Below, piece by piece: positions 48,957 to 59,790 of a stretch of 64,000 nucleotides of DNA. Where the stretch lies: positions 50,984,203 through 51,048,202 of the forward strand of contig CM060187.1 in assembly GCA_030549335.1 (NCBI GenBank), written 5' to 3'. The stretch's first letter is position 1. The number at the start of each line of letters is the position of its first letter. Under the pieces are notes generated by a model. It was not told where the DNA came from, did not search any database, and was given only the letters and a program-made list of their open reading frames with translations. Made by a program: the position numbers and the translations under genes. This DNA is from Pontederia crassipes (Eukaryota > Streptophyta > Magnoliopsida > Commelinales > Pontederiaceae).

Positions 48957-51405
48957 CAGTATCCAAACGAAGTGGGGTCCGGAACTAGTTGGATCCCATT
49001 GGCCCACGTCTCGCTCTCGCTCCGCTCTCTCTCTCTCTGCAATAATACTACGATACGCGCGCGGTTTCTTTGGTTTCGGATCCGACCACGATTCGCCCTC
49101 CCAAACGGTTCCGCCACCCGTATATTTAACTTCTCCTCGGAAACCATAACTTTCTCTCTCTTTTTTTTGTTATATCTTCAAGAAAGTACATTAACTACTA
49201 CAATCCGCAAATCACCTTGCAACAGGGAAAAAAAGTGTGATGACTTTTTTTCTAACATGGTATTTGAATTTGTCATCTATCATCATTGCCTTGTTTAGTT
49301 GAGGACGAGTTAAATTGGAAAAAAAAAACGTCACATAGTTCTCCTAATAGATCACTCATACAAAAATTGCATGAAAAAAGAAACTTGCCAAAATAAATTA
49401 CTTATGCTATTTGGTTTTCGTATGTGGGCTCCACTCACACGCTCCTCCTCCGGCCACCGCGATGGTGGGCAGGGCGGCCCCGCCGGAACAACTCGGACGG
49501 ACCAGATGGTCCACATCTCCGTTGTTTCTGTGGAAGATTTTTTTTATATACGAAATACGCGCATCAAAATATTCCGTCTCGTATATTGTATACTTTTATT
49601 TTTTTTAACACATATAAGTTCAAAAGAAAAAAAATTATAGTACGAATTATGGAGTATCACATGTGACACGGACGCAATAAAAAAACATATTAAAATACAT
49701 TATTCACTTTATATTAATACAAAACATTATTATTATTATTTTCTTTTTTTAATCTGTTGGCACAAGCGGGTCCCGTCGCGGGATCATAACATGCTGTTAT
49801 GAGTGAAGCGGTGGGACCCAACATGTACATAATAATTTCGTGCCTTTTTTTTTTCTTCCCCCACAACTTGCAGGTTGGAAACGCCTGCTGCCAACTTCTG
49901 CCGCTGCTGCAGCTGTCGCCGGTGGTGATGGGGGGCTCGCTTTCTAAAGAAATTGCCTCCCCCCCAATTGGGGGAAGGAAGGGTGTCCATTTTGTTTGGA
50001 GCATCATTAGATTAATTCGAGAAGGGTTAATGGTAGAGACAATATTATGCTTTTTCTAAACGTCATTAGATTAATAAAATTACCATGTTTCGATGGATTT
50101 AAAAATGAATTTTTGAAACATGCTTATGTATAAAAAAACATGGTGCACATTCAGTAACAACATGAATGTAAACATGATTTTTCCTAAAAAAATTTGGACA
50201 ATTGTAATTATTATAATTAATATGACGCTCCCGCAATGTGCGGACAACATGATCATAATGTAAACATATATATGTGCTTTCTGTATTTTATCGTTTTCAA
50301 AAAAGATACTTTTTGTAACAAAATTATTCTATCGAATCGTCTGCCTCTATATTTTAAAATTATTCTCTTTATAACAATAAAAAAGCGCAAAAATCAATTT
50401 ATTTATTTACATTTAAAAGGAAAACTCTCAAATCCTTATCCATACAGCGACTGCCGTCGAGTCCTGATCTGACGGTTGGAATGACCGCATTTTTGCCAGA
50501 TGTGGGACCCCTTCTCATACGCAATTATGATTCCGTTGCCGCCTCATCCGACCGTTTGGAATAATTTAGACCAGTAGGGGCACAGTAGTCATTTGACGCC
50601 GCAACCAACCCCGTAAAAGATGTGCAATCAACGACGAGGAGAACTGTTTAAATACATTATTATTATTAAACCAATAAAAACATCTGCCCTGTTATAAGAA
50701 GAGTAGAAGCCTAGAAGGTCTAGAAGGGTATCCCGGAGGGACACAATACCACACAGTCTCATAAAAATAGTTAGCTATTAAATATAATTAGATAATCATA
50801 TGTAGTTCGATATAACTAACAAGTAAATCAAATACTTAATATTTTATCTTTTAACATCAATATTTAGGATTTAGGATAGAGAAAAATGTATATATAGAGT
50901 ATTTAATATAGAACGAGAGTAGAATACTAATTTTATTTAATAAAATAATTATGCACTAATTCAAAGTATATATTATGTAGTAAATGTGACTAAAATATTA
51001 ATAATTATTTAGTCTTAGATGATATTTTTACTATCAAATAATTACACCAATAAATATATACTATTTTATCTAAAAATGTATATAATAAATTTAATTATAA
51101 TTATAACTATTAAAATAATTAAACAATAAAAATAAGTACGAAATGTAAAATTTGGTGTTCTACCTATTTATTAACCTTTTTAGAAAATGAGTAACACTCA
51201 TAAAATATTCAACTTTTAACATAATTGGTAGATGTTTAGAAGGAAAGAAAAACATGACAATTATACATACGGCTATTAATATAAAAACATTGTAGCATGC
51301 ACTTGCATTAAATTTATAAAGTATTGCCAAAAATTTGAAATAGCTGGAGGGGAAGTACAGGTGAGTGAAGGGGATTATTAATATATTATTGTAATGATAT
51401 TTAAA
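48957..51405. other. Spacer between the LTR element and the hydrolase gene
   Basis: 49015-49040 has a (CT)n patch. 49405-49540 and 49750-49990 are moderately GC-rich but have no recognisable coding domain in any frame. The remainder is AT-rich. No RNA gene was found. Confidence 0.45.
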
Positions 51406-51416
51406 TATAAAAAAGG
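51406..51416 (+). promoter_or_regulatory. Candidate TATA box of the hydrolase gene
   Basis: TATAAAAAAGG lies 425 bp before the ATG and is followed by a pyrimidine patch (51459-51502), a common layout in plant core promoters. The transcription start would fall near 51440. Confidence 0.35.
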
Positions 51417-51664
51417 TTGAGATTGTTGGACGGCCCCCTAAAATAAAAGCCATCGTTTCCGCCCTCTCTCCCTCTCTCCGCCGAAACCTCTCTTTCCTCT
51501 CGCTGTTCTTGTTATTTTTTTTGGCTTTATATTTAGAAAAAAAAAACAAGATACTAAAGTTTCTAATATTCCTCCCACCATTCTTCGTCTCGCCGAGCGC
51601 CCAATGCCGTCACCGATCGCTGAGCCGAGCGATCTGCCGTAATCACGGTAGACTTGGCCGGTAA

Positions 51665-51784
51665 ATGGCCGGATCGCCGCCGGAATCCACCACTGCCGAT
51701 TTCACCCCGTCGCCGGCACCTAGGGTTCTGCCATCTAGATCGGCTCCTCCTCCTCCGCCTTCGCAGCGACGAAGGCCGAGCTAG
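51665..51784 (+). other. Upstream ORF (39 codons) in the hydrolase leader
   Basis: An ATG at 51665 opens a 39-codon frame rich in Pro, Ser and Arg that stops at 51782-51784, 46 bases before the main ATG and in a different frame. It could lower translation of the main ORF. The ATG context is weak at -3 but has G at +4. It may also lie upstream of the real transcription start. Confidence 0.35.
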
Positions 51785-51830
51785 CGTCTTCGGCTCTCAG
51801 GAGAGGGAAAACGGCCTCGGGCGAGAAGCC

Positions 51831-54800
51831 ATGGCGGCCGGAGGGAAGGGCGGACTGGAGAGGTTCCGGAGGGCGCTGCGTACGGTCTTCTTCATGCTGT
51901 CCATGGTGGCATCGCTCCTCGTGCTGTCCGCGCCCTTGCTCGTGGCAGTAGGGGACGCGGCGGTGTCGCTGGCGCTGGCCTCCGCCTTCGCGTGCGGGAG
52001 GTGCTACGGTCTCCGGGGTCACATCGAGAGATACGGCTTCCGGAGCTCCTTGATGGACATACCACTCGTTTCAGTCCTTAGATCCCTAATAATCACATGT
52101 ATGTGTCGTCGTTTTACCGTTTCCCGTCATTATTTTCTGAAAGAAATTCTTTCTTCGAACTCACCATCTCTGCGCAAACTGCCATTTCAGAAACTCTGTT
52201 ATCTTCGTGATTTGGGAACTAATTTATCCGACTTTAAAAAATATTTAATTGTTTTTGTGGTAAAAATTGATTGTTTTTTGGCCCCTCAAAGTTGAAAATA
52301 TGTTTTCTTAGTCTTCTTTCTTGATTCAGGAGTTGGTTTTGACATCGCTGGATTATTCTTACTTCCTGTTGTTTTGTTGGACAATAAAGTAGGACTACTT
52401 GTTTCTTTTATAATCAACTCTATGAAAAACCAATCAGTACAAAGAAATGCTAACAGTCAATATCTCGCTTTGGTAAGTTGTACAATTTTTAAGCTCAGAG
52501 AAATTTCACATCTTTCCCATATATCTGCCGGGACTCGTTCTTTCAGTGTAATATGGATAACAGCGTTTGCAAATTTACAGTCCATGGACCCTTCTATTAC
52601 TTTAGTATCATTGATATCTTTCTTCCAAACCATCGTCTTTCAAGGTTATTATTATTGAAGCGGCGGTTTATGATCCTTCTTCATTTTTTCCGAAGTTTCT
52701 TCTTCTATGTTTTTTCTTCGTAAACAATATGTTATTTCCATTTTTGGATTTCTCAAATGAGTATTTCTCTATTACAGATCCCTAATTCCCATGTAAGCCC
52801 GATATCTCGTATTGGTCTTCATGTTCCCATAAAATTTCAGCGACATCTAGTGGTGGTGCCTATGGTGAAACTTAGCAAACTATTATACTAAATAATTATG
52901 GCCGAAGATGAGAAAGATGCCCTTCCAGCTTATGTAAATGTAACTTGATAGAAAGTATTGATAATGAAACTAGGAAGTAGCTGGTTTTGAATTGTCACTA
53001 TCATTTATGCTTTGTTGAATTTTATAAAAGAGTATTGTGGGAGAGCGTTTTCTAGGTAGTAACATATCATGCTCCACAACTATTGGTCTTGCCTATTTAC
53101 TTATTTGATTTACTGATCTATTCGTGTAATGAAACAATTATACTATCTTTTTGCAGGTGTATATTCCATTTGTGATAATCCTGGACTTTCTCATGGGCCT
53201 TATCTTGGAACAGCAACAATATGTTCCTTGGCTTCAGTTCTTGTCTTAGCAATAAAGGCATGTGTGTTTCTTCCTAGTTCTGATCTCGACTCGGAAACTC
53301 CACCATCTTTGTCAACTGAGAAGTTGCATCTGAAGAAGTCATGGGGGATGCCTGTTCTATTTCTGTCTTCGTTAGTCTTTGCTCTTGGTCATGTTGTTGT
53401 TGCCTATAGAACAAGCTGCAGAGCACGGAGAAAATTGTTGTTTCATCGTGTAGACCCAGAAGCTGTATGTTTCTCAATGCAAGCACAATGCTCTTGCAAA
53501 AATGTTTCAAATTGAGTTACAACTGATTGTTTCCTTTCTTTGGTCTCAGGTTCTGGCTTGCAACGTTTTCTCTGGGTACAGCAAGGTCCCTCGCTCTCCC
53601 ACTCCCATTGGGAAATATCCTAAAAGTGATAGTGAAATGAAAAGGAAGGCTGTAGTTCGGGACGAACAAGATCTTCCCATAAGTTCCCTTGTAGAGATTG
53701 ATAGTTTATTTATTGTTTGCCAAGGGCTTACAGTTCATTACAAGACAAGCCTCTTTGAGTCACCATTCTCTTGTTCTTTCCCCTCCTCGCCTTTCAACGA
53801 TTCCAGTCCAAATACAAGTCCTCAAAGCATTTCCTCTGTAAGGCTTAAGCTTGAAAGGCCTCTAACACTGCCACCTAAAAAGCAACCACTTCTTATGAGG
53901 AACTTCAGTAACCAATTCCATAATCCCTCCCTATATGCACCTCTTTTGGCAGATCCTGCAACTTCATCATCATTCTTCTCAGAAGAAGTTCCTGCTTTAT
54001 GCCTTGATGACAGCAATAGTGATACATGTTCACTGACAAGTTTGGGCCTTGGAGTGGAGGAAAAAGGGAGAGTAGCTGTTGTCTTGGTGCATGGATTTGG
54101 AGGAGGGGTGTTCTCATGGAGGCATGTGATGAGCATGTTGTCTAGAAATATTGGCTGCCCAGTTGTTGCTTTCGATCGTCCAGGATGGGGATTAACATCT
54201 CGTCCACGAAGGAAGGATTGGGAAGACAGGCACTTGCCAAACCCGTACAAACTCGAATCTCAGGTGATTATCTAAATAGCAGAATCTTTATGGTGACTCT
54301 CTAAAAAAAATCTTTATGGTGACTTTTGTAAATGTTTCTGTGGTATTTGTTCAATTCTGATCGCATATGAAGTATCCTATTTGTTCTACAATAGTTTTAC
54401 TAGGTGTCAGATCCTGGCATCTGACTTCATCTTATCAGTTAATGCCTTTATTACAGCCGTACAGTGTGTTTTCCTAGTCATTTTGTTACATCTTGTCCAA
54501 AGCTGTTTTCTTACTTCACTGATCAAGGGTGTTAAATTTTCATTGAGAAGTTGCTCTTTGTACTCAGATAACATATGCAAACACATTTCTCTTTTGTTTT
54601 ACAACATTTTAGCAATATCTTCTGGGTTTCATAGTATTAGAACTAGTGGTTCTTGGAGAATGTATGTTAAAATTTGTGGTTTGCGTTTGTTTTTGCAGTA
54701 ATCCTTTCTCATAATTGAAAACCTTGAATTTGTCAAAAAATTGCCTACCTATTTATGGCCCTCAATTTCACCCTATGCATAAACTTGAATTATTGTTCAG

Positions 54801-57800
54801 GCCTGTTTTAAGTTCTTCAGTTTCATTAGTAGTTTCAATTGAAAATGTGCGATGGACCTGAATGATTAACTTATTGTAGAAAACTTGACTTTTATCACAC
54901 TGATGAATGTGCTACATGGTTGAGTAGTTAACAATATCGGACTTTAATTGCTTATTACATAATTTTGCGCTATTTTCTCCTTCTGCTAAATAGTGAAGAG
55001 GAAGAAAAATAATTGTAAAAACAAAGAGTTCTGGAAGCAAGCAAAGTTTTATTCTTTTATGCATATGCAAGTTCATGAATGTCCTTATAACTGAGAATCA
55101 TGTATTCCAGAAAAAAATCAACAGTTGACTGACCTACTTTCGAGTGGTTTCATTAACTATTATACAAAATCAACCATACTCTCAGGGTAAGTTGGGTATG
55201 TTCGTGGTGATGAATCCCCAGAGATGTTTATTGCTGTATTAATTTTTTTTCATATGATTAATTTGATTTTGCCATGGTTGTTTATTGTTTTGCGAATTCA
55301 ATCATGCATGTTTTCCTTCTCGTGTCCGTCTACATGCTACTTTTATTTCAGCAGAGGGGACAACTTCTATGTTGGGTAACTAGAAGTTTTGTGATGATTG
55401 TCTTGAGATTTTGTATTGATTGAACATCTCTGTTGATGCTTTTCTCATGTCATGACACCAGTTTTGCCTGGGCATCTTCTTTGTACTGGTTGATACTTCT
55501 GTTCTCAATAGATATTTTTCATTACTGATTGCAGGTTGACCTCCTTATCACCTTCTGCTTGGAGCTGGGTTTCGCTTCTGTTATCCTTGTTGGTCATGAT
55601 GATGGTGGCCTGCTTGCTTTGCAGGCTGCAGCAAAACTTCTTGCTTCTCCTGATTCTGTCAATGTATGTAAACTTTTATTGTTGTGTTATGGCTACCTAG
55701 TAAATACTGTTTGGGCACATTTGTGTGAGATTACCTACATTCAACTTTTTTTAATTAGTGTTCTAAAACAAAAACTTTTTTAATTAGGGGATAATGCTGA
55801 ATTTATTTGAATGGTAATTTAGGTGTTCTCCAGTCTATGTGAACCTTTGAATTTATTTGTAGGAAAACTCATACTTCTCCAGAATGATAGCTTTTTGACA
55901 ACTAAATTAGAAACATTCCTCTTGTTGTGCATGGTAATTACTTTGGTTAATTTTTAGTTATTACATCATTTGTAATAACTCCGCCTATATTTTATAGCTG
56001 GTCCAAGCCCGGATAAAGGAGGGTTGTGTTAGGCCCCGACAGCCAGCGTAAAACTCTGTCGAATCGCATGAACATGGATCAACGAATGCGGAATGGCATC
56101 GTATGATCCATGTAGCCGACCCCACCTAGTGGGATAAGGCTTTGTTGTTGTTGTTGTTGTACGTCATTTGTAAGTAAATATACCATTATGTCACTAATAT
56201 CTCACATTGATTACTCAAATACTTGTATTCTCCATTCTACCGTTGAATTCATTTTTAACTATCAGCTTGTAGAAAAACTTATGCTTCTCTTGAATGATAG
56301 ATTTCTTGTTTTTCTCTTTTTGCTCATGTAATAGAAATGTTCCCCTTAATGTGTATGGTCGGCCTTCACTTGTCAGCCAAAAAGAAAAATGCACATATCA
56401 TGTTAATTACTCTATTACTTGTAATATCAGGTGGAAGTTAAAGGTGTGGTACTTCTTAGTGTAAGTTTATCAAGGGAAGTTGTTCCAGCTTTTGCTCGAA
56501 TCCTCCTGCATACTTCATTGGGGAAGAAGCATTTGGTTAGGCCTCTCTTGCGTACTGAAATTACCCAAGTTATTAATCGGCGTGCATGGTTTGATGCTGC
56601 AAAGTTAACGACCGAAGTCCTCAATCTGTATAAGGTATTGTTTTCACTTTGATACTGATGCCTTCCCTTCTTGTGACTGGTCTTCTGTTTTATCTTGTTT
56701 GCGTGTATGGTGTACCACACGTTGCTTGTATTATAAGAAATTTTCTTGAGAATATTGCGAGCGTCTCTTAGATTTTTGGATGTGAGAAGATTTTGCTTCA
56801 AACTCTAGAGCTATCCTAGAGAATATGATTGCGAAGGAATCAAGATACTGGATCTCAGAAGCTTGAAATCAATATACTGAATCTAACTTGAGTGCTAATT
56901 AAATAATCAAGATCTCGTTGACTGTGTTTGAGTTCAAGCCAATATATGAAATCTTTCGGTAGGTTGAGTTTTTATTCTTGGAACTATGTTATAAACAAGT
57001 CAAAACTCTACTCCAGTTGAGTCAGATACACATCTACCAGGAAAATTGTAATGAAAGGTCAAAAAGAAAACAATTCTTGTGCAACAATATTGCTGATTAT
57101 TTATTCTTTCTTGCAAAGCAATATCTACTTGTTTTTGTGTGCATACCTAAGAAAGTGTTCTTGTTTCAGGCTCCATTATTTGTGGAAGGTTGGGATGAAG
57201 CACTTCATGAGATAGGGCGATTATCATTTGCAACAGTTCTTTCCCCTCAAAATGCAGCTGCATTGTTGAAATCTGTAGAAGAACTTCCAATTTTGGTGGT
57301 AGCAGGAGCAGAAGATGCACTTGTCCCTTTGAAATCAGTTCAAGTCATGGCCTCGAAGCTCTCAAATTCTGTAAGTTTCTTACATATGCTCCTATAATTT
57401 GTCTAATTTACATAGTACAACTTCCACCAATGAAAAATCACTCTTTTACATACGGAGATTTTTAGAAATGTTGAAATCTTGGAACACTCGAACCAAATTA
57501 TTGGTAAAGTATTTTTTTTCGTCCAACTGTGTAACATGAATTTTGAAATGTGTCCTAGTCAATTTGTATGGAGGCCTATATCACTGTACGGTATATATCT
57601 TTGGATGGTGAGATGTGTCCTTTGCTTTTTGTTTGTGTTTCCATCTTGGAACATGCACTTGGAGGCGTTCCTAATAGCATATCTTGTTCCTGATTCTGTA
57701 TCAGGCAATGTTATATATCTTCTTCCTACTCTTCAAGCTATATATCTTCAAGTTATATATTCTACACCCAGCAGTTGAAGCCGAAACTTTGGGCCTTTTG

Positions 57801-58059
57801 CAGGCCAAGATGAATATGTAGACTCTAGGTGTTAGCATATTTGGGGCCCTTATTAGCATTTAATACAGTCTTCGAGGCTGTTTGGCCAAGATGCATAATA
57901 AAGTATGCACTTCCACGTACACTTCAACTCATTTTGTTGTATGGTGCTCTTTTGCAGAGGCTCGTAGCCATATCAGGATGTGGGCATCTACCTCATGAAG
58001 AGTGTCCGAAGGCACTTCTCGCAGCTCTATCGCCATTTATAACTAGATTGCTATCATAA
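51831..58059 (+). CDS. Membrane-anchored alpha/beta-fold hydrolase, seven exons (641 aa)
   Basis: Exons: 51831-52098, 53157-53464, 53550-54263, 55535-55663, 56431-56634, 57170-57370 and 57958-58059. All joins use GT/AG and keep frame; only the first splits a codon. Hydrophobic segments lie at about residues 17-55, 76-90, 104-128 and 152-173. The hydrolase fold has HGFGGG at 373-378 (oxyanion loop), the nucleophile elbow GHDDGG at 450-455, Asp590 (GAEDALVP) and His618 (GCGHLPHE). The elbow carries Asp452 where lipases and esterases have Ser, as in epoxide hydrolases and haloalkane dehalogenases. Length and layout fit a plant family of about 640-650 residues that includes At1g15490-like proteins; the substrate is unknown. 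The start at 51831 (gccATGg) has a good context, and no in-frame ATG precedes it. Exon 1 is GC-rich and later exons are AT-richer. Confidence 0.88.
55976..56159 (+). mobile_element. Au-like SINE in intron 4
   Basis: The insert carries 'ggtccaagcccggataaagg', then 'gccgaccccacctagtggg' and 'ataaggctttg' followed by (TTG)n, which are the conserved body and tail of plant Au SINEs. It is flanked by a 14-base duplication, TAC(A/G)TCATTTGTAA, at 55962-55975 and 56160-56173. It is in the same orientation as the host gene and sits away from the splice sites. Confidence 0.82.
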
Positions 58060-59058
58060 TCAGACGACCTTTCGAGAGCAGCTACAGATTCCGTAGTGAT
58101 CCTTCATTTTCTTCTGTCTTATGGGAAGCAGTAGGGGCTCTAACCTATTTGTGGGTTTGCTTTTTCGTATTTTGTCGCGTGGGGGTTATCGGGGCTAGAC
58201 ACATCATCGCTATGGGGCGAGTCATTTCATTTGACTAATGGAGCCAGACCCAATTCTCAGGGTTTTCTAGAGCTCCCTTTTTGTTGTTATGATCGTTCTT
58301 TGTGAAAGGGAGAGAAAAAGAAGGAAAATCCTTCATGTAATGTATGTGAGAAGGTTATGTATGATATAGTTAAACAGGTTAGGCTGTACAGCATGCACAG
58401 GCCGTTGCTATCTTCATCCTTTTCAATTTTAATGATATATCATCACACAGTTTTGTGGTTTCCACTTCTCTTTTTTCAGTTGTGATGTTAGAAGACAGAC
58501 AGGCCTAATTATAATTGTAATGCATTCGAAATTCACTCTATGGATGATCAACAGTTCAAACTCAAATTAATATCAATGTTGCTAAAAGCACGTTATAATA
58601 TTAAATGAAAATTATCGTGTTTAATAAAATATAAATGGCTCAATATTCATCGTGGTTAGGAATATTGTTTACATCATAATATTCTAATGCTTAATAAATA
58701 ATGGCTTTTTTCTCGGACGCGTTTAATCACGTTTTTCGAATATTCCGTTGAGTCCACATGAACTATAGCTTGTTTTCCACTTAAGTCCATCCTTTTAACT
58801 TTCTCGTTATTTTTCTTTTTTTATTTATGAAATGATCAATTTGCCCTCGTACCTTGCTGATAAAACGTATTCCCCTTTCATGTGTTGACCTAGATCGCGG
58901 TCTCCTAAAATTCCCCTTCTACATTATTACACAACTCTTAATTAATTATAATAACAAAAATTAAACATGACTACGTACAAAAATCTCTGTGTCCATGGGA
59001 TTTACAAGCTAATCGCAAATCAACGGCTCACAATTTTTCGGACTTTCTCATTAGCGGG
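58060..59058. other. 3' untranslated region and spacer after the hydrolase gene
   Basis: 58060 to about 58440 is probably the 3' UTR, although no canonical AATAAA is evident. The rest is AT-rich and contains no gene. Confidence 0.45.
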
Positions 59059-59670
59059 TCAAACCCGATCCTCCGCTGGCTCCGAAGATGTTGAAGACGT
59101 CAACGGCTTCCCCTCGTTCTTATTGGATTCGGACTTGCCTTTCGTTGTGCCGCCGGCGACAGCGATACTCGACGGGGACACGCCGGTTGGAAAGATGCGA
59201 TTACTCGACGCCGACCTGGCCGGCGTCGCCTCCAACATCCGCCTGACAGAGAACATCCGCAGAAATCCCCATCGGCTGCTCCGCCTTGCGTCGGCGCACT
59301 CCCTGTAGCCCCTCCTCCCACTTGCCTCGCCCTCGGAGGGCACCGTGAGGCTCGCAACGCGCCGGAGCCTTCTGGCTTCCATGATCTCTCTCCTCACGTG
59401 CTCCGGCAATCGGAGAGTGTGTACGGTCCTCAGCCGCTCTCGGAGCCGCTCGTGCCCCATAGAGTGCCACCTCCTCACTACTAGAACCACCGCTGCACCC
59501 AGCCCCGCCTCCGTAGAGGGTGTGGCTGAGCCCTGTGCTTCCGTTCGCCAGATGGTGGCGAGAAGCAGCACCACCACCAGCAGAGGTGCCCGAAGCATTG
59601 CGGCGCAGTGGACGTTCATTTGGATCGGCCATCGGCAGCTCGTCGACGGCGTGGCCATTCCTAACATAGT
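59059..59670 (-). pseudogene. C-terminal fragment of an ATL-type RING-H2 E3 ligase
   Basis: The minus-strand frame contains, in order, RRWHSMGH, HTLRLPEHVRREIMEARRLRR, then SGRRGYRE and SSRWGFLRMFS, and stops at 59059. The order HS.GH, (F/H)TLRLP..VR..I, RRGYR is that of the region after the RING in ATL6/ATL31-type plant E3 ligases. The RING-H2 and membrane anchor should lie upstream on this strand, but LINE C begins at about 59701. A second open frame (59632-59201) overlaps and may carry part of the original coding sequence, implying a frameshift. GC-rich codon use matches the two intact genes. Identification is by eye; function is lost unless the promoter half survives beyond the window. 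Confidence 0.45.
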
Positions 59671-59790
59671 AAATCGATTCCGCCGGGCGATCGAAGCTAT
59701 TTTTTTAGTGAAAGTTAACTATCTATTAATAAAAGTATCATAAGAGTCCTCATACAACAATTGGAGCAATCCTGGAAGAGGAGAAGACTC

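Noticed and set aside
51735..52022. Minus-strand ORF opposite hydrolase exon 1
   Set aside because: Shadow of the GC-rich first exon.
54381..54701. 106-codon ORF in hydrolase intron 3
   Set aside because: It lies wholly within the intron, is hydrophobic and AT-driven, and is not needed for the gene model.
59345..59743. Plus-strand ORF opposite the ATL-like frame
   Set aside because: It runs into the LINE tail and shows no domain; the minus-strand reading explains the region better.
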